Of a DNA stretch of 64,000 bases, positions 33,527 to 45,505 are shown piece by piece. The position numbers and the translations under genes were made by a program. The notes beneath the pieces are model-generated. The model made no database searches, had not been told where the DNA came from, and saw only the letters and a program-made list of their open reading frames with translations. The stretch is from Chrysogorgia sp. JL179-B06 (Eukaryota > Cnidaria > Anthozoa > Scleralcyonacea > Chrysogorgiidae): the NCBI GenBank assembly GCA_035772405.1, contig JAYKKM010000114.1:453501-517500 (forward strand), in the 5' to 3' direction. Numbering within the stretch: position 1 is the first letter of the stretch; every line of letters starts with the position of its first letter.

Positions 33527-34420
33527 ACACGCCTGTCGATTGCACGCAGGCTAGTGCATATCATAATACACGCCCAGGCTCCTTGCTTTTTATCGCGGGT
33601 GTTTTCTTACCGGGCGGGAGTGCGGGCGGTTAGGGTGTGTTTCGGGGATGCGCGGAAGGAATGGGAACGCGGAATTTTCCCCGCGCGCGTCCCCTGCTGA
33701 AGAGATTGGAAATATTTCCAAGAGCTTCTAAGCATGTTTCCTAGCAACTGTTGACAAAAATCTGTTGCTAACAAATTGAAAGTAGGAAGATAAAAATGAC
33801 AAAAAACACAATAACAAGAAAGAGAAGTGCTCAAAATTAACGACAAATCGGTAGACAAAAATAATACGTAGGTATTAAAATCTGTTCCAATATTTTGATT
33901 ATTTTATAGGTTATGGGTAGCGGTGTTGTGGTCTCAGAGCAGAATATTTTTTTTTAGGACCGTGTTGGTTGTACTGTAATTTTGTAAGATTAGAGAGAAT
34001 AGGAATACCTGTAGGAAAAAAGGGATGACATTGTAAAGAGATTAAAATAGGTGAGAACTCTAATAGGTGAGAAAATAGGTGAGAACTCTAATCCAGTTTG
34101 CATGGTCATTGTAGGACCCTCAGAGAAGAATCCATTCAAGCAAGTTGCAGACAGAATCAGATTGAATTCCTTGTACCAGATGGTGTCGTATTCTGCAAGA
34201 AGAATTTGAGAACATGGGAAATAAACTAGGCACAGTGCTAAAGGGCGGTGTCTAAGTGTTTAAGTCCAAAAGCCGTCAAAAAGTTCACGCCAAAAATGTC
34301 GCGCCAAAAACGTCGCTTGCAACTGATTCCAAACGAACGAACGAACGAACGCGGAATATTAAGCGATGCTACTAGTAGGGCACCGCAACCATGACAAAGT
34401 ACAAGTACATTACAAGCAGT

Positions 34421-34572
34421 AGCGAAGCTGACCGTAGCAACTGGTCATGCTATGCTAATTTATAAACATCTGCATATTTTGTAAACAATATATTTCTAAA
34501 GATCTGAATAGGTAAATCGTTTCAAAATTTGCATAGTATGACCAGTTGCTATGGCCAACTTCGCAACTGATT
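34421..34572. mobile_element. Small foldback element
   Basis: gcgaagctgaccgtagcaac / tagcaactggtcatgctatg on the left pairs with gcatagtatgaccagttgct / ggccaacttcgc on the right, with some mismatches. Confidence 0.65.
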
Positions 34573-35565
34573 ACAAGGTGTGTTTGTGGCACGAATCAAG
34601 CCAAAAAACAACAGATACTAGTATTATAAAATAACAATTTGCAAACGCAAGCAGTAATTGGTTGAAAGCCGTGTTTCTATAACTGTATGGAATGGAAAGA
34701 TTACGCCATCGCATACGCCATCATGAGCAAGAAGGCTGATTTCCCCGTTTTTCTTTGAGTTATTTTATAAAGGAAATCGAAACATTTTTCTTCGTGTTCC
34801 CATACGTTATAGAAAGACTTGTCGGAGAGTTTAGGAGAACTCGAAATTGCGTGGAAACACTCGCCCTGCGGGCTTGTGTTCCTACTATACGATTTCTATT
34901 GCTTTTCTATTTCTTAAATATTAGTACTGTTTAGAAAAGGAATATGGATGATAAGTTTCAAGCTGTCCAAAATTGCGGTAATGCATTACCACCGCATTAC
35001 CGCAAAAAGTAGTACAGTAAAAGCCAGAACCACGCGGACGTAATATTATTTCAAAAGCATTTTACATGAAAATAAAGAAAATGGATAATTTAAAATACCA
35101 ATATCAACTAAGATATCGTTCTACACAGACGTCAATGCATGTGGGCGTTTTCACGTTCTGAAGACAACGTCGATAAACTGCTTTGAACGCCAGCATTAGT
35201 AAAGCAAGTTAGTAAAGTTAAACGTTGACAGATTAGACATTTTTCGGAAACTTTGAAGCTTGTATGAACTAGAACAAATGTACTTACAACGGTTTGTGGC
35301 TTCATTCAGCGATAAAATATAAACTTGCAGTGTAACACCGTGACCATCGCTTAGTCCTAGTCCAATGGGATGTCAAATATATTGTATTACTGTTATATGG
35401 ATGTCACATAATATATTATTACTTATATATGGATGTCACATATATTGTATTACTGTAACCATATTATTATCATATCCATTATCTTAGTGAATAACCATAT
35501 TTTGAACATTAGGTATTGTTAGAATTTGAAATACATAAAGTTGTAATTACACTGTATACAGTATC
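34573..35565. other. No gene seen
   Basis: Diverged unique-looking sequence with short repeats (catattattatcat, ggatgtcacata twice near 35400 and 35430). Confidence 0.4.
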
Positions 35566-35860
35566 GAAGGGGCTTCGGTGGCCAAGTCGTCAGAGCGACA
35601 GCCTCCCATCTCTGTGATCGAGAGTTTCAACCCTGCTCTGACCAAAAATAGCTGGTATCGAAAATTTGTACTCATGTGGCTTAGTTCGAAAGTCGTGGGT
35701 TTTCTCCAGGTTCTCCGGTTCCCTCCCACTGCAAAAGCTGACAGGGTGGGTTAAACAATAACAAATAGTGTAGGGCTCCTGTTGATAACAGAAATACATA
35801 ATGTAATCTTGTATTGTTATTGAAAGGATTTACGCTCCTTAAATAAAGGTATCTATCTAC
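35566..35860 (+). mobile_element. tRNA-derived SINE
   Basis: ggcttcggtggccaagtcgt looks like an A box and gatcgagagtttcaaccc a B box, 40 bp apart. A conserved-looking body follows (gtgggttttctccaggttct, ccggttccctcccac). The 3' end is AT-rich (aaataaaggtatctatctacc). The tRNA head resembles Leu/Ser types. Confidence 0.65.
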
Positions 35861-35990
35861 CTAGTCTCCCCAATTTGCTGATAATAGCTACTGTAAATAC
35901 ATTGACACTTGAATAAAGTATTCAATTCAATTATATGGATTGAATATGGTACTGTTCTTGAACATGGTGCATGTGTACAATAGCAAATAT

Positions 35991-38044
35991 ACAGTGGAAC
36001 CCCCTATTAAGCGGCCACCCTCGGGGAATTGGCAAGTGGCTGCTTAATAGGGGTTGGTCGCTTAATAGGAATTTGTCAAAATTAATATAAGGTGTGGCAG
36101 AAATGTAATTTTATTTCAAAAAGATCATGCTTGATGGCTTATGAAAACTGTTGCACACAATGTATTATATAAAAAAATGTTTAACAAATGTTTAAACACT
36201 GATATAAATTGTCGCAAAAACACTATTTGTTTCAACAATCATAGAATTCCTCTCAAGAAAATATGGCGATACAAGCTAAGTCGATACATGCTTTTAAAAA
36301 GGAAATCGACGTATAAAAAACAACAAAACTGTATCTGTCAGACGCAAAGAGGGTTACTTAGAAAATTCATGTATATGCTTCTGTAGCTTTGGATCACAGA
36401 GCTTCAATGCATAAATTATATTGTTTGAATTTGCACAGGACAATGCAAGTTCCTGGAGTGGTGTCCATGAAACTGCGCAAAGTTTAGCAACTTCTCCCCA
36501 GTTCCATTGCCTCTGTAGGATATGATTTAACACATACAGTAGCTAGTCACTAGCTACTAACACGGAAATTTTATATGTATTTTATTAAGCATTAATAAAA
36601 GAAGTTAACAATAAGCGGTGTCAGTTTTCGTTCGGTTGGGGGCCTTCAGTGCCGGGCCCCCCGGAATGTTTACCACACTTACAGAGTTATATAAAGGGCT
36701 AGCTTAATCATATTCGGCTTACTTGTGTCTCGTTTGCTCTCCCTCCCTGTCTTGGGGTCTTCTTCACCCCACCCTCTGTTTAGTTTCGTGTTCCCTGGGG
36801 CGGTTAGCTGCCCACTTCCCTCGGCGCCTAGTTTGCGTTAATTGTTCTTTTTCAGCACTGCTCTTATGAGTTGTCCAGGCCAGCAGGGCTGTTTGTACCT
36901 GCTCGTTCCCTGGTTTGTTTGTTTGTCACACCCAGTCCTTCCCAGTGGCGGAAGGTTCTTCTACTGTGGTGAGTATCTACTGTCCATTATCTAGCTTCGT
37001 CTCCATCACCGAAACCGTAAGTACCTATGTATTCTTGTTGTTTAATTTTAATTTTTCCCCCGTCTAGATGGGTGACTTGTAGATATGGGGATGGAGGAGG
37101 TACCGTTGGTCGGGGGGATCAGCAGGTCCCTTGTTATTGTCGCATCATTGCTTGTCGCAGCCGGCATATTAGCTACTGACTCCATCCCTACGGTCTGCGC
37201 TCTGCCATCGTAGGTAGTGGGCGTATTATCATCTTGGGTTATGTAACAAGTTGAGAACCGTGTAGATCGTTAACAGTTTTTGTCGCATTTTATTTTTGAA
37301 TGTCATCACGTTTCTACAAACAATGTCGAACTGTTTTATACCAATGTGGGTCTTATTGCATATTCTTTTATAAAAACATTACATTTTTGGTGGCCGCTTA
37401 ATAGGGGTAAAAACAATAGCAGAACCTTCATCCGGACGACCGAAAGGTGGCCATGGCCGCTAAATAGGGGTTCCATTTACAGTATTATACTGACAATAAC
37501 TTTGGGACTTAGATAATTGGTCGCTTAATAGGGGGTGGTCGCTTAATAGGGGGTGGCCGCTTAATAGGGGGTGGCCGCTTAATAGGGGGTGGCCGCTTAC
37601 AGTATTATACTGACAATAACTTTGGGACTTTGATAACTGGGGGCTTAATAGGGGGTGGCCTCTTAATAGGGGTTCCATTTACAGTATTATACTGACAATA
37701 ACTTTAGGACTTTGATAACTGGCCGCTTAATAGGGGGTGGCCTCTTAATAGGGGTTCCATTTACAGTATTATACTGACAATAACTTTAGGACTTTGATAA
37801 CTGGCCGCTTAATAGGGGGTGGCCTCTTAATAGGGGTTCCATTTACAGTATTATACTGACAATAACTTTAGGACTTTGATAACTGGCCGCTTAATAGGGG
37901 GTGGCCTCTTAATAGGGGTTCCATTTACAGTATTATACTGACAATAACTTTGGGACTTTGATAACTGGTTGCTTAATAGGGGGTGGCTGTTAATAGGAGG
38001 TGGCTGTTAATAGGGGGTGGCCACTTAATAGGGGTTCCACTGTA
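35991..38044. mobile_element. Pogo-like TA-flanked non-autonomous element
   Basis: The left end cagtggaaccccctattaag is inverted at the right as cttaataggggttccactg. TA is on both sides, as in Tc1/mariner/pogo elements with CAGTGGAACC ends. The 2.05-kb interior has no transposase. Its right third is a tandem array built from its own end motif. Confidence 0.8.
37455..38040. repeat. 82-bp tandem repeats made of transposon ends
   Basis: The phrase tttacagtattatactgaca recurs at about 37475, 37589, 37677, 37760, 37842 and 37924 (period 82 in the last four). Each unit ends in ggccgcttaatagggggtgg plus ctcttaataggggttcca, the terminal motif of the host element. Confidence 0.95.
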
Positions 38045-38800
38045 CTTATTTTCAAACATACAGTGTCTTTAAAAAAATCTAAAACCTCTATATGCTGTAA
38101 TACCAGTAAAGTATAATCCATAATATAAAATTATCATCAAATAAACAATTAAATCTCATCACACCAAACCTATATTAATTTTGTTTTATCGTTACATGTA
38201 CAGTACTATATTTGTTAGGCTGTTATGGTATTGCAATGAATGTTTTGATAATTATTTAATTGGTATTTTTAAAATACCGAATACTCAATACCTGTATTCT
38301 ATTATAATTACTGACAATACCAAAATTCTAGGTATGGTGATACACTGGGCAATTTTTAAAGCCATTAAGGTGATGTTACACAAGATGCTTTTTAATGCAA
38401 CATTATTATGTGAAAAATTAGTATAACATGGCAATCAATTTTTGGATAAGGTGAGCATGCACAAAGTAGGAATTTGAAGCATGTTCAAAGTTGTTCACAT
38501 ACGTTGTGGAAACAAATGTTGTGTTAAAAATCGTCTTGTTACACGTATTGTATCGATTTTCCATACAATTTTGCTAAAAATCATCATCAAAAATTGTCCC
38601 ATGGGGGTAACTGATCACCTTGAATTTCTATTGAAAATATTTATGGAGACTATGCACAATATCAATATTTTTATTGGCATTTTTTTCAATACTGCAACAG
38701 CCTAGTATTTGTAACATATATTACCTGTAATTAGATAGATATACTATAGTCTACCAAGTCTGTCAACTGAAGACACAATTTGGACCAAATTTCAGAAAGA
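38045..38800. other. No gene seen
   Basis: AT-rich sequence with only short ORFs. Nothing recognised. Confidence 0.4.
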
Positions 38801-40024
<1,224 letters not shown>

Positions 40025-40584
40025 TAACAGCTAACTAATTAAGGAAACAAATAATTTAAAACACTAAACCAGGAACGATTGTTTTTGACTAGAAATAAGA
40101 ACCAATTAAGAACCAACTTGGCCTGATTTCTCACTACATGTAAGTACCCATTATATAAGAACCAGTCTGTCAGTCTGATGTCAAAAAATAGTAGTTCTTT
40201 TATGCGGGTTTTTACTGTATCACTCGTTGTCTACTATAAATTAACATTTTAGGTTTTTACCCCTTTGTCAAAATGACCAACACAAGTTACAAAAATTGAA
40301 GCCTATTTATATCCCAAGCAATATTAAAAAGGTTCAGTCCTGAGGGGGATAAGGCTGTTTAGTCTATATGCCCAGTATCCTTCTCTGTTCATCAGTTCAT
40401 TGATGTTGGTTTTATCTATAATTTTGATGCTGATCACCTCTTAAACCTGCATGCTCTATTTGAAAAAGTTACATATAAATACTAGATCATGCTATACCCC
40501 TCTGTCCATTCTCATACTGTATCTATTTAAATTATTCTTGTGATTATTGAAGCACTTTTTGAATAAAATAATATTGAAAAATTG

Positions 40585-40652
40585 ACTGCCCTAACCGGAT
40601 TCGAACCCTGAAGGTCTCTGAATCAACGTATTGGTGCTCTGACCACTGAGTA
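40585..40652 (-). other. tRNA-like relic (SINE head or pseudo-tRNA)
   Basis: On the minus strand cagtggtcagagcaccaat (A-box-like) and gggttcgaatccggtta (B box) are spaced as in a tRNA. The acceptor ends do not pair. No body was identified. Confidence 0.45.
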
Positions 40653-40709
40653 GCAAGAAAGTAATTGAAACAATGTTTATACAATAAGGCATAAATATAA
40701 GTAATGCTA

Positions 40710-40900
40710 TATTAAAGAGATGGAAGCCAGGAAGAGACCGAGACAGAATACGTACAGACACAGTAATAATGCTTGACATGGATGGGTATTACTTCGATAC
40801 CAAACAAGTTGAAGATGCAGAAGACAGAGAATTCTAGAGAGGAGCTATAAGTACTGCAGTAGTGCCCTGTAGTGTAGGCATGCAGTATAATTACTGTCAA
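40710..40900 (+). pseudogene. Possible LINE C-terminal fragment
   Basis: In one frame GWKPGRDRDRIRTDTV, then DTKQVEDAEDREF, a stop, then RGAISTAV. This follows the GRPR...A.DR..WR pattern at the end of many non-LTR retrotransposon proteins. Weak evidence. Confidence 0.3.
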
Positions 40901-41277
40901 TGGGCAAATGGACAATGGTATTAATAGCTTGTTTCATGGATATTTTTGTGTTAAAGTTTTAATATTGTGTTAATATTTAATATGAGATAGTTGAGAACAT
41001 TTGTGCACTATGTAATGGTACACACTCTCATACAAATAGCTACGCGAGCTCTGAGATAAAATTCAGTGCGGCCGTTTTACTTTTTGGCTTTAGTTTAGCG
41101 CATTTATATTACAGCTAGAATGGAATATAAAGTCAAATAATTTAAATCTTTCATTAAGGTTAAGGATACTTACTGTAAGCGTACGGTGTGTGAGACTTCC
41201 AGCATCTCTAATTATCCCAAACTAATGATTGATCTCATTCAAATGCGTTCTTCGCAGCTTCGCTCGTTGCCGCCATC

Positions 41278-41371
41278 TTGCCAAGCATATGGCATTACGT
41301 CATTTCTCTGTTTCGACCAATCCATTGTAAGCATCTTTCCTTAATTGACTCAACAACGGCTAGGGTCACGT
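41278..41371 (-). repeat. Right subterminal inverted repeat
   Basis: 94-bp perfect inverse of 20237-20330. Just inside it (minus strand) is another atggcggc with a good start context, opening only 13 codons before a stop. Confidence 0.95.
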
Positions 41372-41375
41372 TACG

Positions 41376-41383
41376 AATTTTGT
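41376..41383. repeat. Right 8-bp target site duplication (AATTTTGT)
   Basis: Identical to 20225-20232. Confidence 0.9.
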
Positions 41384-41463
41384 TTCAATTCACTAATATC
41401 GCTACAACTATATATTTTTTCATTTAAAAATTCACATTCCCATTTTTCAACAACTTTATATCC
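41384..41463 (-). pseudogene. PolB upstream segment, displaced by the 21-kb insertion
   Basis: The minus strand reads GYKVVEKWECEFLNEK. WECEF is a block that lies just before the PRD..YGGRT block in protein-primed PolBs, and that next block begins the frame at 20224. The frame is maintained across the 8-bp duplication. Beyond about 41463 the gene is lost at the tail of a SINE, so the exonuclease domain is not in this window. Confidence 0.8.
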
Positions 41464-41690
41464 TTATATATCCTTTATATCCTTTATATCCTTACTCACG
41501 CCGAATTCGCTGTTAAACATCAACCCAAATCAAGTTCCTGTAAGACCAAACCGGGACCAGTTGCGAAAAATGCAACTTTAAGGCCTTCCGGCTGGGAATT
41601 GAACCCGCGACCCTGCGATGCTAGTGCAGTGCTCTGACCTGCACTGAGCTACGGAAGCCGTTGCCAAGAGCCTAGTCACGAGTTCTGTAT
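41452..41690 (-). mobile_element. tRNA-derived SINE abutting the PolB stub
   Basis: The minus strand from 41660 reads cttccgtagctcagtgcagg, with A-box (agctcagtgcagg) and B-box (gggttcaattcc) spacing of a tRNA, an anticodon loop resembling AGC and a nearly complete acceptor pair. The body continues to about 41500 and ends in a (ggatataaa)n tail at 41452-41498. Confidence 0.7.
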
Positions 41691-42149
41691 ATATGGTGGT
41701 GGTAATGCCGGGATAAGATTCTGCGTGTATTATCACGTTGGGGATTTTTTACCGTGAAAACGCTCACTCGTCACTAGTTCCCCAATTACGGATTTGATTG
41801 CGCAGACAATTATGTTGCGCACGTTTTGCCTGATATATTTAACGCGAAAGATCGTTATTTAACGTAAAATGATCGGAAAGAATCGTTTTTTGTTGCCATG
41901 GTAACTCAAGAGATCGTTTGGCGTCTGTTGTCCTCCATTTTGGTTGCATCACTTTGGTTTGTGATGGCTTTTTCCCCGTTCATGTTAAGGTATGTTTGAG
42001 CAACAACAGCTCACCGAGATTATTAACTGTGCGTATTCATGTTTTAATCTTTATTCATAAAATGTTATCAAAATCTAAAACGAGAGAGTTTTAGAGCAAA
42101 ATCTGAGGTTTCCAACGATGTATAATACATGTTGTTTCATTGTAATTGC
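41691..42149. other. Non-coding, possible leader exon
   Basis: cgttcatgttaag|gtatgt near 41988 is a good donor that could splice to the acceptor attgtaattgcag at about 42150, in front of the next exon. Confidence 0.35.
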
Positions 42150-42212
42150 AGACTTTTGAACCAGGCTGTTTTCCCGTATATAGTCTATATATGCCATGGA
42201 GACAATTAAGTC

Positions 42213-42365
42213 ATGTCTAAGGCTAAACAGCACTTCGATATTGGTGCATGGTCACGAGAAAAGAAGGCCAAACGTCAGGAAATTACCGCAAATAACCGTA
42301 CGATTGCGGATTGGAAAGATTGCATTCAAGCAAGTGAGACAGAAATTAAAGATCTCAAGAGGAAG
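42213..42365 (+). CDS. Possible coding exon (coiled-coil start of unknown gene)
   Basis: An ATG at 42213 opens 51 codons, MSKAKQHFDIGAWSREKKAK..., ending EIKDLKRK before a donor (aggaag|gtagct). An upstream acceptor lies at about 42150. The sequence is charged and helical. No following exon was found, so it may be a remnant. Confidence 0.35.
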
Positions 42366-42608
42366 GTAGCTAAATTTTAAAATGTTTTTCTTGTAAAAGC
42401 CTGGTTTGCTTAGATGCTCAATTTCCAATTCTGTTGATGAGATTGCAAACTAGAAGGGTTATTTGATTTTTAAGTTGTGCTAATTTTCATTTTACATTTA
42501 TTGAGAGCTGGACCAGCTCACCTTACCGATAACTTTGTGGACTGGGTGTTTCCCATGTACATAGCATGCAATTTGGCATACCGGTATTAACAATTCACAA
42601 GATCTACT

Positions 42609-42953
42609 TAGGGGCTGTTTATATGAAGGCGAGCCAACCTGGGTACCCGAGCTAGCTCACTTTGCCGAGCTGATTTCATCCTGTGTTTATATGAGACTTT
42701 TGAGGTGGGCTGGCTCGCCAAAACCAACCACTGGTCTCACCGCTATAGATAGTAATATTTATATAATAGCATATATATATAATATTTATATATATATTAG
42801 CAGCTTGTTCGATCTCGCCTAGGCGGCCCAGCTCGGTTCCAATATAAACGCAAGATGAATATTACTATAAATTATATTGCGACGTTAGATCTCGGCAAAG
42901 CGAGCTAGCTCGGGTACCCGGGCTGGCTCGCCTCATATATAAACAGCCCCTTA
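42609..42953. mobile_element. GC-rich foldback MITE
   Basis: taaggggctgtttatat(g)a-type ends pair (left ttaggggctgtttatatgaa, right tatataaacagccccttat). The arms extend about 60 bp through gcgagcca.cc.gggtaccc and gagctagctc.ctttgccgag. Confidence 0.9.
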
Positions 42954-43228
42954 TTCATGTAGCCTACAGTTCATATTTGAAACTATTGACAATACTGTAC
43001 TATTTTTAGCATACAAGCAAACCAGGCTGGGTAGGCGAGCCAGCCCTTCTCATGTAAACACAAACAAGGCTTGCAAAGTATAAATATCCCAAATTTAAAA
43101 CATAGTCCTAACCCCAACACAACCCTAACCCTACACCCTTACGATAATGCTTTATTTTAGAAATAATCGCTGATTTTAATTTCGAATTTTACTACCGATA
43201 GTCTATGTGACGTCATTTCGGGATTTAT

Positions 43229-43441
43229 ATGAAACTCACCCGTTTTATCGCATCTTTAGACAGCCCCGAACTTCGGATTCGTTTAAGTGAAGAGAATCCG
43301 AATAGTCTTGACGAGGCTTTGAGTAGAGCGATGAAGCTGGAGGCCATTTACGAAGCAGAGAACGGTCGTAGCCGAGGAAAGATATCTTGCGTTCAGACGA
43401 TCGAGAATAAACAACCGTACGCAGTGCATAGTATTACATAA
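43229..43441 (+). pseudogene. LTR-retrotransposon Gag fragment
   Basis: MKLTRFIASLDSPELRIRLS, then NPNSLDEALSRAMKLEA. This is the FI.GL.d.elr..l...p.tldeA...A...E pattern of Ty3-type Gag proteins. Downstream (to about 43640) other frames give a decayed zinc-knuckle-like and phrase-level similarity. No pol or LTR was seen. Confidence 0.55.
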
Positions 43442-43639
43442 ATGCTTATCAGGCCAAACGCCAGTGGGGGTGATAGAAATAGCCCACAAAAAAGGACAAA
43501 AGAAATAGATCCGCTGAAATTGTGGAGGAGTCAATCTCTTCAAGGCAGACTGTCCCACCTATGAATAACTGTAGGAAAACTAAAATTGGATGGTGCTGCA
43601 GGTCACTCATCGGTCACTAAGTACTACGCCTGTGGAGAT

Positions 43640-44770
43640 TTCTTGGCTAAGCATTAATGTCACATAAACTTAGAGAATAAGTCGGTTAAGGCTAAGATAG
43701 TAAATGTATTGATAGTAAATGTATTGAATGTAAGTAACATGGGAAAACAGCACATACCTATTTGTTGTAGGATTAGTTTGACAGTGCCAAGTTATGGAGC
43801 AGTATCCGGTTCACAAATACAATCTGAACTGTTTGATAAGATGTTGCAGTTTTACATCACATTATGGCATCTGAGTGAGGCAGTTTGCCTACATGACGTT
43901 ATGTTAACATTATGTCAGCACTATTGGACATTAAGTCTTAATTACATCACGTTCTGCCTTCACAAACGTACGCTCCGGCGTCCCTGACATGACAAATCAT
44001 TTTTGGAGCATCATCTGAAATGGCTGTGTGTTGAATCGTGCTCTTGGAGAGCAATCAGCCCTTTCCAAAGCTGTAAATTTGCTGGAAATGTCAGTTAATT
44101 TACTAAAAGAGTCAAGAAGTAGTGGAAGTACTAGTGGAAACGGTTGAAAATGATGAGTTATTACAAAGTAGAGGTGTTGCAAACTACAGGTTAGTTGTTT
44201 TCCCACCTAAATTATTCTATGGCTAGGCAGTCAGTTTAGGTTATAATTGTATTGTGTAAACAAAGAAATGAAGAAAATCGATCATTTAGAAAACGATATC
44301 ATCATCTCACGAAGTTGCCCAAGATTCATGTACCAGCCCTGAAACTCTTCACGTAATCGAGTCGCGACAATATAGAGAACGCAGGCTTCTCCATATCAGC
44401 GATAGTGCTTACAAGTTTTTCTTGGTCTTGGAGCGAAGAATGGGTTGACAAAATCAACGTGCAAAGATTGTCAGCGTTACGGAACAATATGGTGGACGAT
44501 TCCATTGCAGAAGTTGTGAGCAACAAAAGTCTTGAAATGGCATTTACTACATTGTTCGAGTTGGATGCTAGTTCGAACAAGGTATACTAAATAAGACTGG
44601 TTGAATGTGGAAATGGCAGGTTATGTCAATTACCATATTATTATTATTATGTTATTAATATTCTCCTTATAGGAGTTGTTAGTTGAAATATAGGCATGAT
44701 CACCATGTTCCAGTAAACAATGGACACAGACTGCATCATACGCTTCATCCAAGTTATTTTTTCATAAGAT
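43640..44770. other. Unassigned region with weak ORFs
   Basis: An 84-codon minus ORF (44326-44580) ends SILSRLDYVKSFRAGT and may belong to a mobile element, but I cannot place it. The rest is non-coding. Confidence 0.3.
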
Positions 44771-44772
44771 AT

Positions 44773-45242
44773 TTAAAGAGCAAATGAAATAATGAATTGA
44801 AAATTATTTTTGTATTATTTGAAAGAACTCTTAAAATAGTGAAGAACATCAATTTACAGCTATTCCATATTTCACTTAGTTCTTGTCTTCTTGAGATATT
44901 TAGACAAATCAAATTAATGATCTATGATGTCACACAGTTTTCACAACATATTTGAAATTTGTGTATATCTTTGATTAAAACTTTGCATATTGCTACAATC
45001 CGTGAAACTAAACATTGAAGAAAAGCTTCAAGTGATTTCCTCCAATACTCTCATCAAAGATATATATACATTATACACCTATTTCCAATATGTTAAAATG
45101 TTGTACAAACCATGTGATGTCATAGAGTATCTCACATAAGTCTAAGAGAAATATGGAATAGCTGTAAATTGATGTTCTTCACTATTTTAAAAGTTCTTTC
45201 AAATAAGACAAATAATTTTCGATTCATTTGCTGCACTTTAAC
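44773..45242. mobile_element. Foldback MITE, family A copy 2
   Basis: Same family as 3918-4415: gaaagaactctt, agaacatcaatttacagct, agttcttg..gatatttaga, tgatgtcacac, caacat, and their inverted partners in the right half. TTAA stands at both ends (ttaaagagcaaatg / catttgctgcactttaa). About 470 bp. Confidence 0.85.
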
Positions 45243-45505
45243 TACATTTTAAATAGACTCTTTCTGAATTTGCTTTAGATTCTGTTCGTAGGAGCCGGGC
45301 TAGGGGTTTCCACAACTTGCTCGGAGTTTTGCAAAAAGTTGCTCAAAAAATCATTTAATTTTGCTTAAAAGTTGACTTTTTTCAAAAAAAGTTGCTAGGT
45401 TTTAAGAAAGTTGTTCAAGGTTGCTAGTTAACTTGCTCTGCCAATTTTAGCAAGTTCTGATACAGTACATACTTTGTGTTGTAAACAAAATAAACAAGTG
45501 AGAAC
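45243..45505. other. Low-complexity sequence, no gene
   Basis: Repeated gttgct / agttg words (45310-45460). Confidence 0.5.

Noticed and set aside
41267..41310. Second transposon gene starting at the right inverted repeat (minus strand)
   Set aside because: The frame closes after 13 codons and no donor site lies before the stop.
41582..41660. Functional tRNA-Ala gene (AGC-like loop)
   Set aside because: The acceptor and T stems have mismatches, and a SINE body and repeat tail follow, so it is a SINE head.
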